Shown in pieces: positions 23,159 to 32,000 of a stretch of DNA of 64,000 bases. The position numbers were made by a program, and so were the translations under genes. The notes under the pieces were generated by a model, which did not search any database, was not told the DNA's origin, and was given only the letters and a program-made list of their open reading frames with translations. Source of the DNA: Gnetum montanum (taxonomy: Eukaryota; Streptophyta; Gnetopsida; Gnetales; Gnetaceae); NCBI GenBank assembly GCA_015680685.1, contig MNCI01005867.1, positions 447,508-511,507 on the forward strand, in the 5' to 3' direction. How positions within the stretch are numbered: the stretch's first letter is position 1; each line of letters opens with the position of its first letter.

Positions 23159-26100
23159 ATGGCTTCTTCTCATGAAATCAACTCACCTAAGGACAATACA
23201 GGAGAAAGTCAGGATCATACGCATAACCGAAATCAACCATGTCCTCAACAGTCTAAGGTCACATATACTCATCCCGATGAGTATGTGCCAGATTTTACCT
23301 TTGTTTTCCATCAAGATGAGCAACTGCGGTGGAGAGACATGCAAGGTAACATCGTGTTACCCCCAGATCGATCCGCTCCCAACATGCTTTCCCGTGCTTT
23401 GGTACAGTATGGCATGCATGAGCTGCTTGCTGAATACGTTTTGGATGATTATGACACAAGGGATTATCATCCCACAAACGCCCAACGTATTCGGGATGCA
23501 AGGCAGGAGAGCCAACATTCACTATTGAAGGGCAAGGTTCCCCACGTCATTAGTGAAATAGGAGAAGAGGAACCCCTCACGATGGGTTTCTTAGAAAATG
23601 ATGTTCCTCCTCCTCACTCTAGTGAAGAGGTTAGGCATCAGGGCCTTAGATCAACGATACATATTCCAGGCTCTGATCCCCGTGAGCACCAGCTGTTCAC
23701 GGCAGGAACAATCACTCGCACTAATGACGGACTCGTTGATCGTCACAACGATCGGGGCCGAAGCAGCCGAAGAGAAGGCAAGAAACATCACCATGGTGAT
23801 GGATCCCCTTCTTCTTCCCCTTCATCACATCATTCACCCTCTCCTTCCACATCTGGGCGCAGCCACCATGAGCATAACGCGGAAAGTAAAGGTAGAAGAG
23901 ATGAAATGCCTCGACAAGAAGGTCGAGAGGAGTTAGGACAAGGACAAGGACGTAGGGAGAATAGGGAACCACAACGTAGACATCACAGACGTCATGAAAG
24001 AGATGATCATGACGAACCCCTATTCGCAACCCGAAGTATGCTTGACATTAGAGAGGCAGTTAGGATTCCCACAAGGCATTTGAAAGACAGTAGGATCAAG
24101 CGTTTGGATATAAATAATATCCCACGTTTTGAAGGGGGATACAACGCTGATCCTCAACATCATTTACAGGCATTCCACGACGCCTGTGCCTTGCAGAACA
24201 TAGACAATGAGTGGCAGAAACTCAAGTTGTTCCCAAGGACACTCACTAAAGAAGCGGAAAGCTGGTACCGGTCCTTAGAACCGGAAACCATCAGGAGGTG
24301 GAGTACGATGCTCGAATTGTTCAACAACAAATATCAAACGTACTCCAGAGTGTCTAACTTGCGTAAGCAGATCCAAGGCTGGAAACAAGGAGCTCATGAA
24401 TCCTTGGATGCTGCCATGGCCCGTTACTACACATTGCTACATCGTTGCCCGGGCCATGGGTACGCTAAGCGGGATCAACTTCGCCACCTCGTGGATGGGC
24501 TACGAAATGAAACGAGAAGAACTCTTGGGACTTACGCCCAAGGGAGACTCTCCCAACTAAGAGCCCATGAAGTTGAAGTATTGTTGGAACAAGTAGCGCA
24601 AGAAGAGGGTGAGCTACGGAAAAGAGAAAGTGCGGAGGAATACAACCGTGATCCCTCCCTTCGTAAGAAGGGAGTGAAATTCTGTGATGAGGAGGATGAG
24701 TCACCACTCGAAGAGTTGGTGAACAGGAAAACTGTGCCGATCCAAAAGTTAACAACGGAGGTATCGGCTAAGGTAGACCAAATGTGGGATTCCTTAGACT
24801 CACGAATAGAAACAGTCCTGAAAATAGTAGAAGAGTCTAAGGATGAGCAAAGTAGTGATAAAAGCAAGAACATGCGGAGAAACTTTAACCCTGCACATAA
24901 CAAGGGTAAGGGAAAAATCTCTAACTCCGATGAGGCTGAAAATTCTGATTCAGACAATGATGGTGGATGTGAGGTCTGCTACTATGACCATCCTAAGGGA
25001 TGTTGTCCAATTATCTCACATCTGCAGGAGTCTGGGGTGTATGCATTAAATCCAAGACTTAATCAACGGCAAACACCCAGAAGGTTACCTTATCCACAAG
25101 GTAACCCGAGGCAGTTCCACCAACCCTTGACGTATTATCCAAGTGGAACACCTCCGCAGCCCATCGAGCAACATCAGCAGTGGCAATACCCACAGTCATG
25201 GGGGATGCCACAGCCAACACATCGATACCCTTACCGGCAGCCTGATCCTTATGGTTATTATGTGCAGCAGCCAGTTTCTCCAGGTGACGCTATGAGTCAC
25301 ACTCCACGCCGTCACTACTACGCTCGGGAGTACTTCAGAAGGACTCCTTCTCCTCCGGGAGACATCCCACATTCCGTCCATCCTCTAACTCCACCCGCAC
25401 CTTTTCCTCAAGTAGTTCCCATAACACCTCCTGCTCCAACAATGCAAGGGGAATTACCTACCCAACCGCAGCAACGTCACGCCGCGAGATCTGTAAATAT
25501 TCAGAGTGTAAATATCCAACCGGACACTAGTTCTGGCGATAACTGTACAAAAAGGAGACCCTTTTTCAGAACTAGGAGCCCGGATAGGCTCTCGCAACAA
25601 CAAGCGGACGGGTATATGTATAGGCCTCTAACTACTAACACTTCGGAGCACCCTTCAGTCCAAGGGAATGTAACGCATACGGTTATGCTAACACATACCG
25701 TAACTGACTGGATCAAGGTAGGCCACCTTCCCAGGAAACTAACTGATCCTGGGAGTCCCTTTATTCATTTGCAGATCGCTGGGAATGCACCACATCGAGC
25801 TCTTCTTGACTCAGGTTCCGGAGTCAACTTAATTTCGCGAAAGATGTATCACGCCTGGAACCTGCCCCAACTTAAGAAGAGCAACATCCAACTAGAGCTG
25901 GCAGACCAGTCCATCACTATTCCCTTGGGTTTGGTGGAGGACGTTATCACCACTGTGTGTGGTTGGTCCTACCCAGCGGATTTCCTAGTGATCGATGTTA
26001 ACAACAACGAAGGGGACTTCCCAATTATAATGGGAAGGGCATGGCTAAGCACAGTAGATGCATGCCTTAGGATCCGTGATCTTTCCTTGGAAATCTCCAA

Positions 26101-26503
26101 GATAAACATATGTGGAAAGATCGAGAAGAGGATAGTTCCATGCATCACATACAGTGATTCATCGGGTGATGACACGGAGGAAATGTCTCCATGTCACAGG
26201 TGTGCCCAGGAAACTCTGCAACAAAGATGCCTGTATGTAGCAACCACACAAGAAGTAGTAGACACCCCGTGGTTGACAGCTTCTCATAAGAGCAAACAAA
26301 TATGCATGGAACGAACTGAGGCAACTCATGCCAACAACCGTGGCATAGACACATTGGAACGTGAGCGTCGCCAACTTCCAACCCTGAATTTAAGATCATC
26401 AATTGGGAGAAGTTGGGCACTGCTTAGAAATTCAAATAGGCGCTCACTACTTCGGATCTCTCCCTCACAACTCAGTCATGGGGGAGATGGCCACCTATGC
26501 TAA
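23159..26503 (+). CDS. Gag-protease polyprotein fused to the pol C-terminal tail
   Basis: An intact frame of about 1114 codons. ATG at 23159 (MASSHEI) is preferred over the in-frame ATG at 23135 because the second copy and all relatives start at the same place. Domains by residue: N-terminal part 1-200; Ser/His/Arg-rich hinge about 205-295; Gag core about 320-490 (IPRFEGGY, HLQAFHDAC, SWYRSLEPE, RKQIQGW, TLGTYAQGRL); charged helical region 490-590; zinc-knuckle-like CEVCYYDHPKGCC near 610; Pro/Gln/Tyr-rich linker 640-850; retropepsin about 850-1000 with catalytic LLDSGSG and IIMGRAWLST. RT, RNase H and integrase are absent: from about 26440 the frame enters the last pol residues (QLSHGGDGHLC) and the normal pol stop. 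It should make particles and process Gag but cannot reverse-transcribe alone. Confidence 0.93.
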   Translation: MASSHEINSPKDNTGESQDHTHNRNQPCPQQSKVTYTHPDEYVPDFTFVFHQDEQLRWRDMQGNIVLPPDRSAPNMLSRALVQYGMHELLAEYVLDDYDTRDYHPTNAQRIRDARQESQHSLLKGKVPHVISEIGEEEPLTMGFLENDVPPPHSSEEVRHQGLRSTIHIPGSDPREHQLFTAGTITRTNDGLVDRHNDRGRSSRREGKKHHHGDGSPSSSPSSHHSPSPSTSGRSHHEHNAESKGRRDEMPRQEGREELGQGQGRRENREPQRRHHRRHERDDHDEPLFATRSMLDIREAVRIPTRHLKDSRIKRLDINNIPRFEGGYNADPQHHLQAFHDACALQNIDNEWQKLKLFPRTLTKEAESWYRSLEPETIRRWSTMLELFNNKYQTYSRVSNLRKQIQGWKQGAHESLDAAMARYYTLLHRCPGHGYAKRDQLRHLVDGLRNETRRTLGTYAQGRLSQLRAHEVEVLLEQVAQEEGELRKRESAEEYNRDPSLRKKGVKFCDEEDESPLEELVNRKTVPIQKLTTEVSAKVDQMWDSLDSRIETVLKIVEESKDEQSSDKSKNMRRNFNPAHNKGKGKISNSDEAENSDSDNDGGCEVCYYDHPKGCCPIISHLQESGVYALNPRLNQRQTPRRLPYPQGNPRQFHQPLTYYPSGTPPQPIEQHQQWQYPQSWGMPQPTHRYPYRQPDPYGYYVQQPVSPGDAMSHTPRRHYYAREYFRRTPSPPGDIPHSVHPLTPPAPFPQVVPITPPAPTMQGELPTQPQQRHAARSVNIQSVNIQPDTSSGDNCTKRRPFFRTRSPDRLSQQQADGYMYRPLTTNTSEHPSVQGNVTHTVMLTHTVTDWIKVGHLPRKLTDPGSPFIHLQIAGNAPHRALLDSGSGVNLISRKMYHAWNLPQLKKSNIQLELADQSITIPLGLVEDVITTVCGWSYPADFLVIDVNNNEGDFPIIMGRAWLSTVDACLRIRDLSLEISKINICGKIEKRIVPCITYSDSSGDDTEEMSPCHRCAQETLQQRCLYVATTQEVVDTPWLTASHKSKQICMERTEATHANNRGIDTLERERRQLPTLNLRSSIGRSWALLRNSNRRSLLRISPSQLSHGGDGHLC

Positions 26504-28081
26504 TCATATGGGGCCCTCAGTTCTTTTTCAGTTTTTGTTTTACACGTTTTTGTTTTACAACGTTTTTGTTTTTCACATTTTTGTTTTACAATTTCTTTAA
26601 CTTTTCTAATTTTTGTTTTACAACTTTCTTTAACTTTTCTTGTTTTTGTTTTACAACATCGTTATATTTTTCTATCTTTTTGTGTGTGTGTGTGTGTGTG
26701 TCATCCATCATGTAAATTCGTCACCCAATAAGTGTTCGGGCCGATGGGATGAACTGTTTTTCATTAATTGCTAATGTTTGGTTTTTACCTTTAAGTTACA
26801 TTGTTGATACTAAGGTATGTTCTTTTGATATGGCAGGCAATGAGATCACTTCATCCATCCATCCATCAAGTCTATGGTTTCCCTTGGCTTGGAAATGTAC
26901 AGTTCCCTTCCAATAAGAACTTTAACGAACCAGTGACTGGGCATTTCTCAAACTAAGGACGGACTCAAGGATTTGAAACGGGTGTGACTTCAAGGGAACT
27001 TGGTGCTCTTGTGTTGGTCATTCACTTGGGTGCTTGGATGTTTTCTTCTTGGGTTTTCTTACCGTTCCGATGTAACCCAATAATCGGAAGCTGAGACAAT
27101 AAAAATAAAGAAGTCTTTGCATGGTGTGGTCCCCACGCATAAAAACACAAAACAAAAAAAAGAAGAAAAAAAATGGAAAAACAGAAAAAAGAAAAGAAGA
27201 AAAAGCTAAAAAGCTAAAAGTGAGGATTCAAAGCACACCCCTTAGACGGAATAAATTTGGGCTGCAAGCACTGGTTATGGAACCAAAGTGTTCCCTCTAA
27301 CTAAGGCCCTTCTCGCTTCCCATTCTCTCTGTTGTTTCGTCGGAATGGTGGTGGCTTCTCGAAGTTGCATCCTTGTTACCCAAGTGGATGATTTAACCAA
27401 CTGCATTGATGCGAAGTCACTGGAAGTGGTTGGTTTGAGCCCAGAGTTGGAATGAGATTCGCCAAGTCACATTAATCATGTAACACACAAGGGGCTGTAC
27501 ACCACCTTGTTCTTGGGATTCCATTCCACTTCTCTTCTTCCCATCCTTCTCTCCATTGTTCACCTCATTGCCGGTTGTATCATTGTATATACTTTAGTTG
27601 ATGCTTTGTTTTCTTTTTGGTGAATTCTTCTGGTTAAGACTTTAACTCTTGTTTCCAAAGGACATTCCCAGAGCCCACGGACTCTTTGAATGTGGGATTG
27701 TCAGGGCATTAAGGGCATGAGCCTGCTTTGGGGAGGACCCACTGACATTCCTATTTGGAACATTAGTTAACTTCTTTTCCTTAACGTTTTGCAATTAATT
27801 AACATTTTTGTTCATTTCCATCATGACATCCTTTTTATCGATGCCATAGTTGTCCCTTTTTACCTATCATTCCTATTCCTTTTCTCTCTCCATTCTAACG
27901 CTACCGGAGGTTCGCGATTAGTCATGGGGGTACGGGGCCTGATTTTTCGATTTTTATCCTAAGCCCCGGATTTTTTCGTTTTTCTTCCTAACCCCTATAC
28001 CTTCGGTAGTCATCATCTATATTTTCCCAGATCCATATCAGCCATACCACACCTTAGCCAGTGAACCTAAACCGAAGCAAG

Positions 28082-28141
28082 GTATGCTTTACTTAATGAT
28101 TCAATTACCCTTGCTAATATATGATGGTGTTGTGTGTGCAG
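28082..28141 (+). other. Intron-like segment in element E 3' region (60 nt)
   Basis: GAAGCAAG|GTATGC ... TTGCTAATAT ... TGTTGTGTGTGCAG|ATGG. The base after the acceptor is the A of an ATG. The segment aligns in position and layout with A, C, D, G and H. Confidence 0.6.
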
Positions 28142-28348
28142 ATGGCAATCATACAACAACGGAATGGATCTGGAGCAGACACTTGGAATGGAGCAGCGCT
28201 GAAGCAGCATGCAAGGAGTGGAATTGATAATGCGCTTACAGATGGACAACGAAAGGCGCAATCTAGGCGTTGGCAGCAACAAGACTCTTCTTCTTTCTTC
28301 TCTTCTATTCTCTCTCCTCTTTTCTCTCAGCTGCCAACTGTGGCCTGA
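28142..28348 (+). CDS. Short ORF directly after the intron-like segment
   Basis: ATG at 28142 follows the putative splice acceptor immediately and opens a 68-codon frame (MAIIQQRNGS...SQLPTVA) that is Gln/Ser-rich with a hydrophobic C-terminal third. I recognise no domain. It occupies the place of the accessory ORF of element D and may be a truncated descendant or a chance frame. It matters mainly because of its position after a candidate splice site. Confidence 0.3.
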   Translation: MAIIQQRNGSGADTWNGAALKQHARSGIDNALTDGQRKAQSRRWQQQDSSSFFSSILSPLFSQLPTVA

Positions 28349-28511
28349 TGTCATTGTAATAAGGTGTTCACCCATGTTGTCATGAACACCAGTTTTTGTC
28401 AAGTCTTGTAATAAAGACCGTTCACATGTCATCCCATTAGTTCCATTTTCCCTAATAATCCCATACCTACCTGATATCATTGTAAGGAACTCGAGGACGA
28501 GTTTTCATTTA

Positions 28512-28523
28512 GTCATGGGGGTA
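28512..28523 (+). other. Element E polypurine tract
   Basis: GTCATGGGGGTA abuts TGATGAG of LTR 2. The same motif precedes the 3' LTRs of A, D and F, and in reverse C, G and H. It is the expected plus-strand DNA primer site. Confidence 0.88.
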
Positions 28524-28544
28524 TGATGAGACGCGGTTTACACT

Positions 28545-28648
28545 AGGCCGCGATATCACATCCCATGCGATATCGCGGACGCGATATCGCGTCTTCTCCT
28601 GCGATATCGCGTACGCGATATCGCGTCCCGCCGCCATATCTATAAATA
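28545..28648 (+). promoter_or_regulatory. Palindrome array and TATA box in LTR 2
   Basis: Four intact GCGATATCGC palindromes plus a decayed one occupy about 28549-28624. The last two abut around GTAC to form a perfect 24-bp palindrome at 28601-28624. TATAAATA follows at 28641-28648, with AATAAA downstream at 28815-28820. Confidence 0.75.
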
Positions 28649-28889
28649 AGAGGCGGCACTCCCTTCATTTCCCAATCCTGGCTAGTGTAGCGAAGCTCTG
28701 GCAGATTGATCACTCCAGAGTTAGAATTTTTCCCCATGTGCCCGCAGTAGGAGTCCTAGAGTGAACGGCTCTTTATTCGAGCAGCTTGTAACCTGAACCC
28801 AAGTTGTGTACGGCAATAAAGACGAACTTGTTTGGATAAACCTTGCAGCACGTGGTTTCATTTATTGCTTTATTTCCTGCTTTCCTAGT

Positions 28890-29310
28890 GCGTTCAAGTA
28901 CGACTTGATTACGAGCGTCTACGGACGTGTACGGCTAGTCAAGGAATCGGCTGCTTGACGCAATGCATGAGTACGACTCAATTACGAGCATTGGATGCTT
29001 GGTAACCCAGTAGCGTATTCCAGGATTCTGCGCTTGGTAACTCCCGGGTCTAATGTGTACGGCTAGTTGAGGAATCGGCTGCTCATTGCTAGGCTAGATC
29101 GTGTGATAAGTACGACTTAGTTACGAGCACCCACGGGTGTGTACGGCTGGCTAAGGAATCGGCTGCTTATCACACGTAGGCTAAATAGGTGCCTCAGTAC
29201 GACCACTTCGAGCACTTGCGTTACGTGTGGCGATCCCAGTAACGATTAGCGTTTGGTAAGCTGCAGTTGCATAGTTCAGGGTGTGTCCGGTAAGTGGGAA
29301 CGGATGCTGA
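28890..29310 (+). other. Four tandem stem-loop modules in U5 of LTR 2
   Basis: The same four-module array as in LTR 1, shifted by 6581 bp, with all stem partners unchanged. Confidence 0.6.
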
Positions 29311-29595
29311 CGCTAGTTAATTTAGACTTAGATCTTAGTTAGAGTTAGTTTAGGTTTCTCAACCCTTTCTCCTGGTAGCATAGAAGATAAGCCGAAAATA
29401 CCAAAAAAATCACATACCTCAGACTTGCTTAACCATACACCGTGACACATACAAGCAAGCCTGGGAAGACAACGAACGATTAACCCCAAGTGTTTCTTGT
29501 GGCGTTAAGGCATTTAGTCTGCGGAGTTCGACCGGATCGCGCGTGTACGCTCGTATTCGTATGGTGGAGTGTAGGGGTACCTCGCCACTCATCAT

Positions 29596-29613
29596 TGGCG
29601 CCGTTGCCGGGGA
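29596..29613 (+). other. Second primer-binding site after LTR 2
   Basis: Perfect tRNA-Asp complement, identical to 23014-23031. It shows that LTR 2 also begins another element unit. Confidence 0.95.
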
Positions 29614-29739
29614 CTAAGTGTTTTTTCGCCAATTTAACATAAGGGATATCACTCACATCGTTGTGAGCTTAAAACGAACCTTAGGGTTAATCAGTTAATA
29701 AAGAACAATAAATAACGGTGAAGTTGCACACCAATAAAA

Positions 29740-30843
29740 ATGGCTTCTTCTCACGAAATCAACTCACCTAAGGACAATACAGGAGAAAGTCAGCATCATA
29801 CACATAACCGCAATCAACCATGTCCTCAACAGGCTAAGGTCACATATACTCATCCCGATGAGTATGTGCCAGATTTTACCTTTGTTTTCCATCAAGATGA
29901 GCAACTGCGGTGGAGAGACATGCAAGGTAACATTGTGTTACCCCCAGATCGCTCTGCTTCCAACATGCTTTTCCGTGCCTTGGTACGGTATGGCATGCAA
30001 GAGCTGATTACGGAATACTTTGCGGATGACTACACTCTGAGGGATTATCAACCCACAAACGCCCAACGTATTCGGGATGCAAGGCAGGAGAGCCAACATT
30101 CACTACTGAAGGGCAAGGTTCCCCACGTCATTAGTGAAATAGGAGAAGAGGAACCCCTCACGATGGGTTTCTTAGAAAATGATGTTCCTCCTCCTCACTC
30201 TAGTGAAGAGGTTAGGCATCAGGGCCTTAGATCAACGATACATATTCCAGGCTCTGATCCCCGTGAGCACCAGCTGTTCACGGCAGGAACAATCACTCGC
30301 ACTAATGACGGACTTGTTGATCGTCACAACGATCGGGGCCGAAGCAGCCGAAGAGAAGGTAAGAAACATCACCATGGTGATGGATCCCCTTCTTCTTCCC
30401 CTTCATCACATCATTCACCCTCTCCTTCCACATCTGGGTGCAGCCACCATGAGCATAACGCGGAAAGTAAAGGTAGAAGAGATGAAATGCCTCGACAGGA
30501 AGGTCGAGAGGAGTTAGGACAAGGGCAAGGACGTAGGGAGAATAGGGAACCACAACGTAGACATCACAGACGTCATGAAAGAGATGATCATGACGAACCC
30601 CTATTCGCAACCCGAAGTATGCTTGATATTAGAGAGGCAGTTAGGATTCCCACAAGGCATTTAAGAGACAGTAGGATCAAGCGTTTGGATATAAATAATA
30701 TCCCACTTTTTGAAGGGGGATACAACGCTGATCCTCAACATCATTTACAGGCATTCCACGATGTCTGTGCCTTGCAGAACATAGACAATGAGTGGCAGAA
30801 ACTCAAGTTGTTTCCAAGGACACTTTCCATATTGAGTAGCTAG
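29740..30843 (+). pseudogene. Truncated second copy of Gag
   Basis: From ATG at 29740 the protein is almost the same as the first 360 residues of the Gag at 23159. It covers the N-terminal part, the charged hinge and the start of the core, through LKLFPRTL. At about 30824 element sequence ends and antisense C RT sequence begins, adding SILSS and a stop. One patch (about 29950-30055) is far more diverged than the rest: the first unit reads AEYVLDDYDTRDYHP where this one reads TEYFADDYTLRDYQP. A short Gag of this kind lacks most of the core and the zinc-knuckle region. Confidence 0.92.
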
Positions 30844-31190
30844 AAGTCAATGCACACTTTCCATTCACCTTCTTTATTGGGTTCAATCACCAGTGGGCTA
30901 ACCCACTCAATATTTGCAATAGGGTAGATGAATCTTGCCTTGAGGAGTTGCTCAATCTCCTCTTTGATAATTTTCTTTAATTTTGGATTCAATCGCTACT
31001 GCAATTGTTGTTTTGGCTTAATGGCAGGGTTAGTGTATATCCGATGTTGGCATATTCTTAAATATATTCTTGTGAGCTTAGAATATGACTAGGTAAAGTC
31101 TGCTGACCATTTTTCCACAACATTCATCAACATCTTCTTTTGTCCTACAACAAGTTTGTCATTAATAATAATCAGCTTTCCATTTTTTCA
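30825..31190 (-). pseudogene. Element C RT, N-terminal part
   Basis: The minus strand reads KEEIEQLLKARFIYPI (about 30900-30960), EWVSPLVIEPNKEG (about 30870-30905) and the VCIDF-LLNM block up to the E junction. It continues the RT interrupted at 21973. Roughly 25-30 bp expected between the two halves (the TFKDHFPLP segment) are missing. Confidence 0.85.
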
Positions 31191-32000
31191 GAAAACATAC
31201 TCCATTCCAGTTGTTAGTGTCTTTAATTCAAGGGGTTCTTGTTTGAAATTGTCAAGAATCTCCAACTCTCCCCAATTAATATCATCATTTACTCCCTCGA
31301 AGAGCTGGTGATGAACTTGCTTGAGTTCATCCATACTTGTAGCATAATCACACATTAGGCCCTCATTAGGTTCCATGCATAATGTACTACTGCTAGAATC
31401 AGCTGTCAGCCACTAGGTGCCTTCTTGTTTTGTGGCTACCGCATACAAACATCTTTGGATTTTAACTTCCAGTGCACATTGCTTGCATGTAGAGATAGAG
31501 TTCGCTTCACTAACCATAGCTTTTGCACATAATGGTACCCTAAATCACTATACACAATACATGGAACCCTCTTCTTATTGATCTTTCCAAATTCATTTTC
31601 TTTGGATATTTCTTAGGAAAGATTTCTAATGCCCATTTGGCATCAATAGTGCTTAACCACGCCCTTTCCATAATAATTGGGAAGTCTCTCTTGCAATTCT
31701 CCACCTTGATTACTAGGAAGTCGATAGGATATGAACACCCACAAATGATGATCATGATGTCTTCTACCAATCCCAATGAAACAGTGATGGACTGGTCTAC
31801 CAACTCCAACTTGATGTTGCTCTTCTTCAAGGGAGGAAGGCTTCATGTAATGTACATCTCATACGAGATCATATTAACACCAGAACCAAAGTCAAGAAGA
31901 GATTTACAAGGTTCATTCCTAGTAATTTGCAAATATACTAAGGGACTCCTAAGATTGGCTAACTTCCTGGGTAGGTTACCGACTCAAATCTAATCAGCTA
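31191..32000 (-). pseudogene. Element C protease and linker to RT
   Basis: The linker (CMEPNEGLMCDYATSMDELK, then VHHQLFEGVNDDINWGELEI) is open on the minus strand at 31188-31376. The protease lies at about 31560-31990, with SIKLELVDQSITVSLGLVEDI (in two overlapping open pieces at 31540-31846) and FPIIMERAWLSTID. The active-site triplet has become Asp-Phe-Gly (about 31885-31900). Frameshifts divide it. Confidence 0.82.

Larger units (their letters stand above)
26504..28523 (+). other. Element E 3' region with repeats and polypurine tract
   Basis: About 2 kb without a large gene. It holds repeats of a TTTTTGTTTTACAAC unit (about 26520-26665), a TG microsatellite (26680-26701), an A-rich purine tract (about 27140-27225), an internal copy of the polypurine motif AGTCATGGGGGTA (27920-27932), two imperfect repeats of a GATTTTTCG...CCTAAGCCCC-type unit (about 27950-28010), the intron-like segment, a short ORF and the terminal polypurine tract. 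Confidence 0.8.
28524..29594 (+). repeat. Element E LTR 2 (1071 bp), shared between two units
   Basis: TGATGAG...CTCATCA, preceded by a PPT (so it is the 3' LTR of unit 1) and followed by PBS, leader and gag (so it is also the 5' LTR of unit 2). A tandem LTR-internal-LTR-internal arrangement follows. Confidence 0.96.
21974..30824 (+). mobile_element. Element E: young gag-protease-only Ty3/gypsy element plus truncated tandem copy
   Basis: Structure: LTR (21974-23012), internal (23013-28523), LTR (28524-29594), then a second PBS, leader and gag (29596 to about 30824) that ends abruptly. The two LTRs look almost identical outside a U3 length difference, PBS and PPT are perfect or near so, and the main gene is intact. 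These are signs of recent insertion. RT, RNase H and integrase are missing, so it depends on pol from elsewhere. It lies in C's RT gene. About 25-30 bp of C plus the rest of the second copy were lost at the right edge, so no target duplication can be seen (left flank GAGGG). Confidence 0.95.

Noticed and set aside
24465-24957. Open frames of 96 and 141 codons opposite the Gag gene
   Set aside because: Antisense shadows of the intact Gag frame with no family resemblance.
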